Below are positions 7,332 to 16,371 of a stretch of DNA of 64,000 bases, piece by piece. Both the position numbers and the translations under genes were made by a program. Source of the DNA: Chryseobacterium sp. G0201 (GTDB lineage: Bacteria; Bacteroidota; Bacteroidia; Flavobacteriales; Weeksellaceae); contig NZ_CP033917.1 of NCBI RefSeq assembly GCF_003815655.1, positions 186,001-250,000 of the forward strand, read 5' to 3'. The notes under the pieces were generated by a model, which saw only the letters and a program-made list of their open reading frames with translations, had not been told where the DNA came from and made no database searches. Every line of letters starts with the position of its first letter. Within the stretch, counting starts at the first letter, position 1.

Positions 7332-7760
7332 ATGTCACGAACAAAAGAAGAGATATTACAGTTTTTAAACAGTTGGGGAAACGATGTTACTTTAGCCAAA
7401 ACTTTAGAGATACAATTCATCGATATCGATCTGGAAAACGAAACTTTAACGGCAACAATGCCTGTTCAGCCAAAAGTTCACCAACCTTTTGGGATACTTC
7501 ACGGTGGCGCAAGCTGTGTTTTAGCAGAAACTATGGGCTCAAGCCTGTCTAATATCTTTATTGATGGCAGTAAATATTATGGTGTTGGAACTAATATTAA
7601 TTCCAATCACTTAAAAAGTAAAAAAGACGGTCTGGTGACTGCAGTTGCAAGATTTATCCGAAAAGGAAAAACAATGCACGTCTCTGAAATTGAAATTCGT
7701 GATGAAAAAGGTGTGTTGATCAATCATACAACAATGACCAACAATATTCTTTTAAAATAA
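7332..7760 (+). CDS. menI: 1,4-dihydroxy-2-naphthoyl-CoA thioesterase, hotdog fold
   Basis: 142 residues. The signature HQPFGILHGGASCVLAETMGS (H50 to S70, catalytic Glu about E66) matches the MenI/YdiI/EntH branch almost word for word. MenI releases 1,4-dihydroxy-2-naphthoate from its CoA ester in menaquinone synthesis. The neighbouring gene is isochorismate synthase, the first committed enzyme of the same pathway, and menC occurs at 37.9 kb. That context favours MenI over a phenylacetate-type PaaI. A terminator follows at 7783. Confidence 0.82.
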   Translation: MSRTKEEILQFLNSWGNDVTLAKTLEIQFIDIDLENETLTATMPVQPKVHQPFGILHGGASCVLAETMGSSLSNIFIDGSKYYGVGTNINSNHLKSKKDGLVTAVARFIRKGKTMHVSEIEIRDEKGVLINHTTMTNNILLK

Positions 7761-7782
7761 GATCTATTTAAAATTAAAATAC

Positions 7783-7811
7783 AAGACTCAAAAAAATTGG
7801 GTCTTTTTTTA
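7783..7811 (+). terminator. Intrinsic terminator after menI
   Basis: A nine-base-pair stem (7783-7791 with 7797-7805, one T-G pair), an A-rich loop and a seven-base T run. It separates menI from the promoter of the next gene. Confidence 0.75.
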
Positions 7812-7853
7812 TATACAAAACTTTAAATTATCATTAAAAAAGAGCCATTAAAT

Positions 7854-7884
7854 TTTGACATTTTTAAGACTAGTAATACCTTTG
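7854..7884 (+). promoter_or_regulatory. Promoter of the isochorismate synthase gene
   Basis: TTTG at 7854-7857, exactly 19 bases, then TACCTTTG at 7877-7884. This is one of the best consensus promoters in the window. It implies an independent 5' end for the gene at 7956. Confidence 0.75.
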
Positions 7885-7955
7885 CTGAAAGAAAGATCAA
7901 TTTTGGAATCTCATATATTATTTCCAAATAATGATTTTCGAAAAGCATTCAACTA

Positions 7956-8924
7956 ATGATTTATTTCAAATTTCCTTTCAACGAAAATCTGTACTCAACA
8001 GATGAAAATACAGATAAAAATTCAATCAGTTTTCATTCTTTTGATGGTTTAAGCCAAATCAGTTTTGATGGAAATATTATTGAAACCGATCAGGAAAAAT
8101 TTGATCATAAAATCATAACAAACAGTTCTTTACCCGAGGATAAAAGTAATTTCATCGCTGAAACTAAAGATGAATATTTACAAAAATTAAAAGAAGTCAT
8201 TCAAGTTATTAATGAAAATGATTTACCAAAATTAGTCCTTTCGAGAAGGAAAATTTTTAATGATTTTAATGAAATTGATTTAAAAGAAAGCTTTAACAAT
8301 TTATGTAATACATATCCGAACGCTTTTAGGTATATTTTCAATAATGGTAAAGACGCCTGGATGGGTGCTTTCTCCGAGGTTTTAGGAAAATTCAATAAAA
8401 CGACTCATGAATTTGAAACGATGAGCCTGGCGGGTACTCTACCTATCTCAGAGGAATGGTCTGAGAAAGAAATCGAAGAACAAAAGCCTGTTTCAAGTTA
8501 TATTCAGAATATTCTTAAAAATTATACCGAAGAAATTGAAATATCAGAAACCCACGATCATATTTCCGGGAATATTAAACATCTGAGAACAGATTTTAAA
8601 GCCAAAATACAACCTGAAGATTTGGACAGTCTTATTCATGAATTACACCCTACTCCAGCTGTTTGTGGTATTCCGAAGGATTTTTGTAAAGAAAATATTC
8701 AAAAAATTGAAAAATTTCCGCGTGAATTTTATGCGGGCTATATCAAAATAGAAACAGAAGATTCCGTTCAGTTTTTCGTCAATCTTCGTTGTGCAAAATT
8801 ATATCAAAATGCTGTTCATCTCTTTGTAGGTGGCGGAATTACCGCTCAAAGCAATCCTGAAAAAGAGTGGATCGAAACAGAATTAAAATCTGAAGCGGTT
8901 TTGAAGAATTTGGTTATTTCTTAA
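7956..8924 (+). CDS. menF: Isochorismate synthase (chorismate-binding family)
   Basis: 322 residues. The C-terminal chorismate-binding domain is clear: LVLSRRKIF, MSLAGTLP (about 148-155), ELHPTPAVCGIPK (about 228-240), EFYAGYIKIE and VGGGITAQSNPEKEWIETELKSE near the end. It converts chorismate to isochorismate for menaquinone in the cytoplasm. It is shorter than E. coli MenF (about 430) because the N-terminal region is reduced. Isochorismate for a siderophore is an alternative, but no siderophore genes are nearby and menI is adjacent. A strong promoter starts it separately from menI. Confidence 0.87.
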   Translation: MIYFKFPFNENLYSTDENTDKNSISFHSFDGLSQISFDGNIIETDQEKFDHKIITNSSLPEDKSNFIAETKDEYLQKLKEVIQVINENDLPKLVLSRRKIFNDFNEIDLKESFNNLCNTYPNAFRYIFNNGKDAWMGAFSEVLGKFNKTTHEFETMSLAGTLPISEEWSEKEIEEQKPVSSYIQNILKNYTEEIEISETHDHISGNIKHLRTDFKAKIQPEDLDSLIHELHPTPAVCGIPKDFCKENIQKIEKFPREFYAGYIKIETEDSVQFFVNLRCAKLYQNAVHLFVGGGITAQSNPEKEWIETELKSEAVLKNLVIS

Positions 8925-9061
8925 ATTGGATGGTGGCTTCGAGAACCTCAGCCACCAATAGGCGTCCTAACATTATTCAGTCATCAACAGGTATTTCTAA
9001 CATTATTTAGGTATCAATCATTTTAATGTAAGCCCACAAAAATTCAATTATAGCAAACAAA

Positions 9062-9092
9062 AAAACTCTTCCATTTACTGAAAGAGTTTATA
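9062..9092 (-). terminator. Hairpin terminator downstream of the minus-strand membrane-protein genes
   Basis: AAACTCTT (9063-9070) pairs with AAGAGTTT (9082-9089). The A run at 9057-9065 gives a T tail on the minus strand. It sits 20 bases past the stop of the gene at 9113. Confidence 0.6.
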
Positions 9093-9112
9093 TATTTTAA
9101 TAATGTTAAAGA

Positions 9113-9307
9113 TTATTTTTTCAATCCGATCTTACTCCATGTATTTAAAACAAAAAGTAAAACGATCCCGATAACGGCCGAAGCAATTGAAAATACAAAC
9201 TTCAGATTATCCTCAGATAAAACATCCGACTGCCAGTCTAAAGCATAAAGATTAATGGCGATAAACACGATGAATAGTACTAAAAATACTTTATAAAACT
9301 TCTGCAT
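9113..9307 (-). CDS. Small two-span membrane protein
   Basis: 64 residues with two predicted membrane helices (about 5-22, VFLVLFIVFIAINLYA, and about 36-54, FVFSIASAVIGIVLLFVL) joined by an acidic loop, and a basic C-terminus (SKIGLKK). No family recognised. It starts five bases after the stop of the MarC-family gene on the same strand, so it is very likely co-transcribed with it and may be an accessory or conserved neighbour. Confidence 0.65.
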   Translation of the reverse strand: MQKFYKVFLVLFIVFIAINLYALDWQSDVLSEDNLKFVFSIASAVIGIVLLFVLNTWSKIGLKK

Positions 9308-9312
9308 GATTC

Positions 9313-9915
9313 TTAAAAATTAATATAGTTCTGCACCAATTGTGCAAAGTTTGCTGTAAATAATTTAATTGAAATTGCCAAAAGGATGATCCCGAAAACT
9401 TTCTGTAAGATAGACAACGTAGCCTCTCCCATTTTCATTTCTAGCCATTTCGCTGATTTCAGCACCAAATATACGAAAATTGTGTTGAGAACGATTCCCA
9501 AAATAATATTAATATCATGAAATTCAGCTCTCAGCGATAACGTAGTTGTTAAAGTTCCGGCACCTGCAACCAAAGGAAACGCAATAGGGACGATAGATGC
9601 AGCCTTTGCCTCCGTCGTTTTATTGATCTCAATACCAAGAATCATTTCTAATGCTATGATAAAAATCACAAAAGCTCCGGCAATCGCGAAGGAATTTACA
9701 TCCACTCCGATCAATTTCAGGATCTTATTTCCAACAAACAAAAATATGATCATGATAACTCCGGCAGTAATAGAAGCTCTTCCTGCTTCAATTTGTCCGA
9801 ATTTCTGTTGTAAGCTTACAACAATGGGAACAGAACCGATAATATCGATCACAGCGAAAAGTACCATAAAACAGGTAACAATCTCTTTTATAGAAAAATC
9901 ATTAAAAACTTCCAT
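9313..9915 (-). CDS. MarC-family integral membrane protein
   Basis: 200 residues, almost entirely membrane helices (about six). The start FSIKEIVTCFMVLFAVIDIIGSVPIVV and the middle IVPIAFPLVAGAGTLTTTLSL are characteristic of the MarC/SNG1 family. Despite the historical name, a direct antibiotic-resistance role is not established for the family; transport of small molecules has been suggested. It heads a two-gene unit with the small membrane protein at 9113. Confidence 0.88.
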   Translation of the reverse strand: MEVFNDFSIKEIVTCFMVLFAVIDIIGSVPIVVSLQQKFGQIEAGRASITAGVIMIIFLFVGNKILKLIGVDVNSFAIAGAFVIFIIALEMILGIEINKTTEAKAASIVPIAFPLVAGAGTLTTTLSLRAEFHDINIILGIVLNTIFVYLVLKSAKWLEMKMGEATLSILQKVFGIILLAISIKLFTANFAQLVQNYINF

Positions 9916-9959
9916 CTTTTTGTAATTAAAAATTTCGCAAAAATATGAAAAAAAATTGA

Positions 9960-11702
9960 TTATTTGCTAATTTGAGAATACAAATTAACAATTGCCTTCA
10001 AAAGTTCATCCATTCCTTCAGAAGATTTTACAGGCGCATATTTCTCAATCTGTATCTTCTGCGAAAGAATTCTGTATTCTTCGGCAACTGCAGATCCTTT
10101 GTAGCCTTCCAGAAACTTCCTGAAATCTTCTGCTGAGCTTTGGAAATACTGATTTCTAACCTCAGAATCCATCTCATCTACGGTTTGAAAGAACTTCTGA
10201 TAATCCTCATTATCTTTAAGATTTTCTAAATAACTGAAATAATCGTTAATATCAGCTTTTAAGCTTTGACGTATTTCATTTTCAGTTTCCGCAACAGAAC
10301 CTAAAGATTTTGAAGGTACAGTTTCTTTAACTAATATACGTTTTTTTTGCCAAGTCTTAAATAGTAAATAAGCTATAAATAATCCTAGTAGAATGGCAGT
10401 ATTGGTTAAAAGTATACCCCAATTGAATTTATCTTTTTCTTTAACTTTAAATGAAGTCGTCTTTAAAACAGGAGTATTTACCGTCTCTAAGAAGTTATTA
10501 GTGTATTCATTTACCTTTTCTACCGTTGTCTTAGCTTCCATGATCTGATCATGGGAAAACGCATTCACTGCTAATGTTTCCTGACCAAGATCTGTATATT
10601 CCTTACTTGCAGGATTAAAGAAAGCGAACTGTTCTGTTTTAATAAAAATATCACCCGCTTTTTTAGGAATTACAACATAGTTCGCCAATATCTCACCTTT
10701 GATTCCAGTAGTTCCAGGCGCTACATTTGATGTAATTTTAGGTGCAAAAATATCATAATCAGGTGATTCTACGATCTTAGGAAGTTCCATATCAGATAAA
10801 TTCCCTTCTCCTGAAACCTTTACAACGACATTGATAGGTTTTTTAACCTCAATCTTTTCTTTTGAAGCATTATAAACACTTACATTAAAGTTTCCGACTG
10901 CATTTTTGAAGCTTTCCGGCGAGCCTTCAGGAAGCTTTCTCACATTAAGTTTAACCCTATTGGAAGTAATTTTGTTCTTGTTAGAATAAGTGTTAACAGA
11001 TGCCGAAACAGCTGGTACCTCCACATACCCGGCTTCATTTGGAAATACCATGAACACTGCTAAAACCTGTGATGCCATATTTCCATAGCTTGATGAAGGA
11101 TCAATTTCAGATTTCGTAAAGCTGATAGGATGTACATTGATATTTTCCTGCTGAGGAAGACGGATATTCTTCACTTTTCTGAAGTTATCCATATTTTTAG
11201 AATATACTTTCAGAACGGCAACAGTAGGCTGATCCTGATAAACGTCTCTGTCTTCGATCTCCATGTTCAGATAAACATCATTGGAAGCACTGGCAACAGC
11301 TTTCTTTTCAACATCTTTTACCAAGATATCGAAAGGTTCTGTTTTATAAATTTTATTATTAACCGTAACCAGAACGGAACCGATCTTGATCTTACCTTTT
11401 TGTTTAGGCTCAAGGGCAAGTTGAGAAACTCGTTGTGTAATTACAGTGTTGGTAGCAGGATCAATGTAAGTATTGTTTACAGATCCGGAACCGATGATAT
11501 TGAATTTTGACAGATCCGGAAGACGAATTGGCGTTTGCTGATTGTACTCGCTACCATTCATTTCCAGCGTGATGGTAAGGTTTACAACATCTTTTCCTGA
11601 GTAATCATTTTTATCAGGATTTACATTAATACTTACCTGTCCGTAAGAAATTACGGATGAAAGAATAAATAATATGTAAATAATTTTCTGTTGCATCACC
11701 AA
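9960..11702 (-). CDS. batD: BatD, oxygen-tolerance (aerotolerance operon) protein
   Basis: 580 residues (or 578 from the second ATG at 11696). A signal peptide (IIYILFILSSVISYGQ) is followed by a large periplasmic beta-rich region of the BatD/oxygen-tolerance family with repeated Ig-like modules (PINVVVKVSGEGNLSDMELP, about 283-302). One membrane span (WGILLTNTAILLGLFIAYLLF, about 430-450) leads to a C-terminal cytoplasmic helical tail. It is the last gene of the Bat operon and overlaps batC by seven bases. BatD is thought to work with the VWA proteins BatA/BatB in an envelope complex linked to stress survival; mechanism unproven. Confidence 0.88.
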   Translation of the reverse strand: MVMQQKIIYILFILSSVISYGQVSINVNPDKNDYSGKDVVNLTITLEMNGSEYNQQTPIRLPDLSKFNIIGSGSVNNTYIDPATNTVITQRVSQLALEPKQKGKIKIGSVLVTVNNKIYKTEPFDILVKDVEKKAVASASNDVYLNMEIEDRDVYQDQPTVAVLKVYSKNMDNFRKVKNIRLPQQENINVHPISFTKSEIDPSSSYGNMASQVLAVFMVFPNEAGYVEVPAVSASVNTYSNKNKITSNRVKLNVRKLPEGSPESFKNAVGNFNVSVYNASKEKIEVKKPINVVVKVSGEGNLSDMELPKIVESPDYDIFAPKITSNVAPGTTGIKGEILANYVVIPKKAGDIFIKTEQFAFFNPASKEYTDLGQETLAVNAFSHDQIMEAKTTVEKVNEYTNNFLETVNTPVLKTTSFKVKEKDKFNWGILLTNTAILLGLFIAYLLFKTWQKKRILVKETVPSKSLGSVAETENEIRQSLKADINDYFSYLENLKDNEDYQKFFQTVDEMDSEVRNQYFQSSAEDFRKFLEGYKGSAVAEEYRILSQKIQIEKYAPVKSSEGMDELLKAIVNLYSQISK

Positions 11703-12439
11703 TCTTTCTCGTTGCTTTGTGGCATCGAATAAGAATTTTTATTTAAAATTCTTTTGGCGGTTTCTTTCTCTTTATCGCTTACTTTATCTAATATTGCGTT
11801 TTCAAGATCTTTTGGCATTTTACCTTCATTATTCTGCTTCTGGTTCGGATCATTTCCCTGTGGACTTTCTCCTTGATTTTGCTGGCCTTTACCCTGATCC
11901 TGTTTTTGATCTTTCGTATCGCCTTTTTGATCATCATTTTGTTGGTCTTTGCCACCGCCGCCTTTACCTGACTTATTTTGCTGGTCTTTTTTCTGTTGGT
12001 TTTCTTTTTCCTTCAACTTAGCGATTCCATAATTTTTTCTTGTTGCTTCGTTGTAAGGATCCTGTTTTAAGGATTGCTTATAATACTCCGCAGCTTTCTC
12101 GGGCTGTTTCATCTGCATATAAGTATTCCCTAAATTATGAAGAGCTGCCGCTTTATCCGGAATTGTCTGAGAAAGTTTTTGTGCTTTTTCAAACTCAGCT
12201 TTTGCTTCATCGTATTTTTTATTTTTATACAAAGCATTCCCCAAATTATAATGTGCCGTAAAATCTTTTTCGTTAGATTTTATCGCTTCCATATACTTAG
12301 AAGATGCTCCATCATAGTTTTTACCATTAAATTTTTGATTGCCTTCATAGACCAAAGTCCTATAGCTGTCCTGCCCAAATAAGGAACCAGAAAAAGCAAA
12401 AGCAATCATAAACGATAAAAAAATGATTTTAGTATTCAT
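11696..12439 (-). CDS. batC: BatC-like TPR protein of the Bat operon
   Basis: About 247 residues from ATG 12439, which fits the signal peptide (MNTKIIFLSFMIAFAFSGSLFG) better than the ATG three codons upstream. Three TPR units follow (about 30-140: YMEAIKSNEKDFTAHYNLGNALYKN, FEKAQKL, AALHNLGNTYMQMKQPEKAAEYYKQSL). Then comes a low-complexity K/Q/G/D-rich linker (about 145-210). This TPR plus charged linker layout is the usual BatC/BatE organisation. Exported, likely periplasmic, and presumed scaffold for BatA/BatB. The linker is short-repeat DNA and may vary between strains. Confidence 0.85.
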   Translation of the reverse strand: MNTKIIFLSFMIAFAFSGSLFGQDSYRTLVYEGNQKFNGKNYDGASSKYMEAIKSNEKDFTAHYNLGNALYKNKKYDEAKAEFEKAQKLSQTIPDKAAALHNLGNTYMQMKQPEKAAEYYKQSLKQDPYNEATRKNYGIAKLKEKENQQKKDQQNKSGKGGGGKDQQNDDQKGDTKDQKQDQGKGQQNQGESPQGNDPNQKQNNEGKMPKDLENAILDKVSDKEKETAKRILNKNSYSMPQSNEKDW

Positions 12440-12538
12440 TACGTGCAAAATTATCCCTTTAAATGTTAATAAACAGCGTCTTAATTGTTAAAGTTGGGTT
12501 AAAGTGGTACCGAAACTTTTTAAAGACGATTGTTGTTA

Positions 12539-13546
12539 TTAAACATTGAAATCTCTTTTAGGGTTAAAAATATAAATTAAAAAGAAGAAAAATATTGAAA
12601 CAGCTAAAAAATATTGATAATAATGATTAGCATTCTGAGATTTAACAAGTGTTTCTGACAAAGACATTTTTTTACTCAAAGCATCAATGATTCTGTTTGG
12701 AGCTTCGTTAATATTATTTCCGTCAATATAACTTCCGCCTGTAGATCCGGCCATCTTTTTGAGAGCTTCGGTTTGTCTTTTAGAAATTACCGTTTCTCCG
12801 GCTTGGTCTGTTTTGTAACCCATTAATTGTCCAAAAACATATTCCGGAACGGGCGCTCCTTCATCCGAGCCAATTCCTACGGAAGTGATCATTATCCCTT
12901 CTTTATTCGCCAATTTTATCGCTGCATTGTCATTACCTTCATTATCTTCACCATCACTCAATAAAACGATCTTTCTTGAACCCTTACTTACATTTTTAAA
13001 TTTTTCAACTGCAATCTGCATTCCCTTTAAGAAATCAGTTCCCTGAATCTGCATAGAATTGGTTTCAATCGCATTGACATAAGTTTCGGCCGAGCTATAA
13101 TCTGTTGTTAAAGGCATAATGGAAACAGATTCTCCGGCAAATATCACAATACCAACTTTGTCGCTTTTCATCTTTTGCATCGTGTTGATCATCAGATTTT
13201 TTGCTTCTGTCAAACGACTCGGATTAATATCTTCTGCATTCATAGAGTTGGAAACATCGAGCATAAAGATCACATTATTCATCCTTTGATTGCTTTTTAC
13301 CTCTTCCGAACCATTTAATAAATCAATGATTGAAAAGATCAAAAACAAGGTTCCCAAAAGATAAAGCGCAGGAAAAATTTTCACAAATCCTGATCTTTTT
13401 TCGAACAATTCTTCATGAAATTGACTGTCCGCAAAAACATTTCTTCTTTTATTATTCCATTTCAGAAAACGTATCAATAAAATAGCTAACAGCGGCAAAA
13501 GCAACAGCAACAACAAATACCAATAATTACCCAAATACCACTCCAT
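12539..13546 (-). CDS. batB: BatB, von Willebrand factor A membrane protein
   Basis: 335 residues. Two N-terminal membrane helices (about 10-26 and 57-75), a VWA domain (about 90-290) with a complete MIDAS motif (MLDVSNSMN, GTDF, LLSDGEDN) and a final membrane helix (about 308-327). The N-terminal anchor, VWA and C-terminal anchor order is that of BatA/BatB. Its first base is the last base of the batA stop, so translation is coupled. Role known for the family: protein-protein or metal-dependent binding in the Bat envelope complex. Confidence 0.9.
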   Translation of the reverse strand: MEWYLGNYWYLLLLLLLPLLAILLIRFLKWNNKRRNVFADSQFHEELFEKRSGFVKIFPALYLLGTLFLIFSIIDLLNGSEEVKSNQRMNNVIFMLDVSNSMNAEDINPSRLTEAKNLMINTMQKMKSDKVGIVIFAGESVSIMPLTTDYSSAETYVNAIETNSMQIQGTDFLKGMQIAVEKFKNVSKGSRKIVLLSDGEDNEGNDNAAIKLANKEGIMITSVGIGSDEGAPVPEYVFGQLMGYKTDQAGETVISKRQTEALKKMAGSTGGSYIDGNNINEAPNRIIDALSKKMSLSETLVKSQNANHYYQYFLAVSIFFFFLIYIFNPKRDFNV

Positions 13547-14538
13547 CAGCTTAAAAATTTATAAAATACCCATCTCAGCAAAGCATCGATAATTAACATT
13601 CCTAAAGCGATCCAAAGGAAAATCTTAAAATATTCCTGATAATTGTAAAGCTTAGACACTTTTATATCAGATTTTTCCAATTGATTAATTTCGTTATAAA
13701 CCTCTTCCAAACTACTGTTTGAAGTAGCTCTGAAATATCTTCCGTTCGTCGTTTGCGCCACTTCTCTTAAAAGGTCTTCATCAATTCTCACTTCCGTTTC
13801 TGTGAAGACGAGATCCCCGAAAATATCCTGTTGAGTAGGCATTAATGCATATCCGTTCGTTCCAATTCCGATTGAATATACTTTTATGTCGTTGTTTTTA
13901 GCTAATTCAGCAGCAACTTGTGCAGGCATCGCATTTTCAATCGTATTGACACCATCTGTCATTAAAATGATGATCTTGCTTTTCGCTTTGCTGTTTCTAA
14001 GGTGGTTTACAGCTACAGAAAGACCTTCTCCAATCGCAGTCCCCGGTTGTAGTTCGAGTGGATTAAGATTTTTTAATTCATCAATTACAACCTGATGATC
14101 GGACGTTACAGGAACTTTGGTAAATGCTTCACCGGAATAAGTCACCAAACCTAATCGATCATTCGGACGTTTTTCGACAAATTTTATGGCAATATCTTTC
14201 AATGCCGTCAAACGATCGGGCGTTAGATCTTTAGCCAACATACTTAACGATACATCGACAGCCAGCATAATATCGATACCTTTTGTATCATCTCTATCCT
14301 GAGAAACGGTGAACGTTCGTGGTCTTGCCATCGCAATAATCAACGCAGAAAGAATAAGATATTTGGAAATTTTAAGTAAAAAAAGTACGGCTACAATTCC
14401 ATTGCTTCCTTCCATATTTTTTACGGTAGGAACTTTTATACCTTTCTTTTTCTGCTTGCTTACATCCCTGATAAAAAGAGGAATAAACAGCACAAAAAGC
14501 AGTAAAAACCACGGACTATAAAATTCAAAATTAAACAT
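13546..14538 (-). CDS. batA: BatA, von Willebrand factor A membrane protein
   Basis: 330 residues with the same anchor-VWA-anchor plan as the next gene. Membrane helices lie near 8-24 and 55-75, the VWA MIDAS is DVSLSM (about 93-98) with PGTAIGEG and LMTDGVNT, and the closing helix is near 307-325. BatA and BatB are paralogues, usually encoded in this order, and likely form a complex in the inner membrane with the VWA domains in the periplasm. The start overlaps the stop of the upstream membrane protein by eight bases. Confidence 0.9.
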   Translation of the reverse strand: MFNFEFYSPWFLLLFVLFIPLFIRDVSKQKKKGIKVPTVKNMEGSNGIVAVLFLLKISKYLILSALIIAMARPRTFTVSQDRDDTKGIDIMLAVDVSLSMLAKDLTPDRLTALKDIAIKFVEKRPNDRLGLVTYSGEAFTKVPVTSDHQVVIDELKNLNPLELQPGTAIGEGLSVAVNHLRNSKAKSKIIILMTDGVNTIENAMPAQVAAELAKNNDIKVYSIGIGTNGYALMPTQQDIFGDLVFTETEVRIDEDLLREVAQTTNGRYFRATSNSSLEEVYNEINQLEKSDIKVSKLYNYQEYFKIFLWIALGMLIIDALLRWVFYKFLS

Positions 14539-15427
14539 CCTTTCTCAAGTTTTCGAATTCCAAATCCTTTGATGATCTTTTCACAAATTCTCTGACGTCT
14601 GCAAAATCCTTTTCCATAGCGTCTTTATCAGGGAAAGTTTTGGCAAATTTCACCAAGTCTCCTCTTAAAAATACGTCTTCAACCACTTTTTCGTTTTCCT
14701 GAGAGATCGTATTGTTCTTTTTCATTAAATCTATTAGATCATCGGTCAACAAAACATCTGCAGGTAAATGATATTGTTTAGTGATGAATTTTCTGGAAAT
14801 CTCGATCAATTCAACATAAAATGAACGGTAATTTCCTTCTTCAATATATTTTTTCTTTTTAAGAGAATCTAATTCTTTCAAGGTTTGATTGGTTGCAACA
14901 GCCGGAGAACTTTTCGATTTTCTGCCCCATTTCATATACATGATAACAGCAATAATCAAAGCAATAACCGCCAAAGCTGCCAAAATATAAAATTTGTAAA
15001 GCTCCCAATAATCTTTTGCCTCAAGTTTCACTTCCTTATTATTCATGATATCATTGATCTGATCATCTTTTTGAGCAGTATTCATGACATCAATTTCATA
15101 GGGAATTGTTTTTAAAACTTTACCCCCAACTTTAAATTCTAATTCAGGGATAGTGAATTTTCCTTCTTCATAAACGGCAAATTCAATTTTTCTGTAATAA
15201 ATATCGGGGTTCTGCGCAATACTATCTTTAATTTCTTCAAAATGAAAAGGTAATAATTCGTTTTTGGGAGCTGCTACAACCGCTTCGTTATGAAGATCAT
15301 TTATCGTCACAACAATATAATTTACCTCTCCCAAAGCAAGTGTTTTCTTCTCAAGACTAGAAGAAAGTATCTGTGAGAAAGCATTCGCACAGACTAAAAA
15401 ACATAGTATAAATAATAATTTTTTCAA
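14531..15427 (-). CDS. Signal-anchored membrane protein of the Bat operon (BatD-like/DUF4381-like)
   Basis: 298 residues: signal peptide (MKKLLFILCFLVCANAFSQ), a short periplasmic beta domain (about 20-135), one membrane helix (YILAALAVIALIIAVIMYMKWG, about 151-172) and a cytoplasmic helical region (about 185-298). Proteins of this plan sit between DUF58 and BatA genes in most Bacteroidota Bat operons. The periplasmic part resembles a single BatD module. No enzyme motif is seen. It probably bridges the cytoplasmic DUF58/MoxR pair with the membrane BatA/BatB. The family label is from context and topology. Confidence 0.75.
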   Translation of the reverse strand: MKKLLFILCFLVCANAFSQILSSSLEKKTLALGEVNYIVVTINDLHNEAVVAAPKNELLPFHFEEIKDSIAQNPDIYYRKIEFAVYEEGKFTIPELEFKVGGKVLKTIPYEIDVMNTAQKDDQINDIMNNKEVKLEAKDYWELYKFYILAALAVIALIIAVIMYMKWGRKSKSSPAVATNQTLKELDSLKKKKYIEEGNYRSFYVELIEISRKFITKQYHLPADVLLTDDLIDLMKKNNTISQENEKVVEDVFLRGDLVKFAKTFPDKDAMEKDFADVREFVKRSSKDLEFENLRKDV

Positions 15428-15505
15428 CTTTTATAAGTTTTGGCTAAAGCCAATTGATTTTTAAAATTTATTTAAACAAGCTAAAGCCCGTTCCTATTGA
15501 TTCGA
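15428..15505. repeat. Short GGCTTTAGCC-type inverted repeats inside the Bat operon
   Basis: Two related units, TTTTGGCTAAAGCCAATTGA (15435-15454) and AGCTAAAGCCCGTTCCTATTGA (about 15480-15501), fill the only sizeable gap of the operon. The first contains the perfect palindrome TTGGCTAAAGCCAA. They could form small hairpins in the mRNA and so uncouple or process the transcript. No tail of Ts follows on the minus strand. Confidence 0.5.
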
Positions 15506-16369
15506 TTATTTCTTCTGGAAATAACTATACAATAATTTTGAATAATCCGCACCTGTATTTACATTCATAAAAGTGGCCGAACTGTTGGCAAAATCGTCTT
15601 CCAACGCTCTTACTTTTTGTTTCTGAGCTTCTGCGAAAGTATATCTCCATCTTGCACTGGAAGTATTTGCCCAAACCTGTTTTCCTGTTTCAGCATCGTA
15701 CAACAGCGCGTATCCAACATCAGGAATTTCGTTATCTTTTTCATCATAAATCCTCATTCCAAGCAGATGATGTTTTTTTGAAGCAACGCGAAGCATTTTA
15801 GAATCGTATTCATCTTCAAAATCAGAGAATAAAAAAACCAAAGATTTTCTTTTAAAAATTCCCATCATATATTCCATTGCCTTATCAATTTTGGAGACTC
15901 CCGGAACATAATCAGCCGTTAAAATATTACTGATAATCGACAAAATATGCTTCCTTCCCTTTTGTGGCGGAATTACTTTATAGACTTTATCCGCAAATAG
16001 AATCAAACCAACTTTATCATTATTTCCGGCTGCCGAAAAACCTAAACTAGCTGCAATTTCTGCGACATATTCTCTTTTCAACTGAGTTTTTGTTCCGTAA
16101 TCCATTGAAGCAGAAATATCCACCAAAATCATCATCGTCAATTCTCTTTCCTCTTCCATTACCTTTACGAATGGTTCGCGGAAACGAGCGGTTTTATTCC
16201 AGTCAATTCTACGAATTTCATCGCCAAACTGATACGGCCGAACCTCTGAGAAAGTCATTCCCTGACCTTTAAAAGCACTGTGATATTGTCCCATCAAAGT
16301 AGCTTCCGTCTTCCTTCGAGTACGGATTTCTATTTGTTTGACTTTTTTTACAATATCTTTTATTTCCAT
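15506..16369 (-). CDS. DUF58-domain protein (MoxR partner)
   Basis: 287 residues. The DUF58 core is clear: GQYHSAFKGQGMTFSEVRPYQFGDEIRRIDWNKTAR (about 27-62), then a VWA-like segment with LVDISASMDYGT (about 83-94). It lacks membrane helices. DUF58 proteins are partners of MoxR AAA+ ATPases, which are thought to help metal insertion or folding of VWA-containing complexes. It starts two bases before the stop-proximal end of the unknown 156-residue gene and is followed by the Bat membrane genes. Confidence 0.9.
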   Translation of the reverse strand: MEIKDIVKKVKQIEIRTRRKTEATLMGQYHSAFKGQGMTFSEVRPYQFGDEIRRIDWNKTARFREPFVKVMEEERELTMMILVDISASMDYGTKTQLKREYVAEIAASLGFSAAGNNDKVGLILFADKVYKVIPPQKGRKHILSIISNILTADYVPGVSKIDKAMEYMMGIFKRKSLVFLFSDFEDEYDSKMLRVASKKHHLLGMRIYDEKDNEIPDVGYALLYDAETGKQVWANTSSARWRYTFAEAQKQKVRALEDDFANSSATFMNVNTGADYSKLLYSYFQKK

Positions 16370-16371
16370 GT

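Noticed and set aside
11850..12010. Low-complexity repeat in batC as a possible CRISPR or VNTR
   Set aside because: The repeat is imperfect coding sequence for a Lys/Gln/Gly/Asp linker, with no regular spacer or fixed unit.
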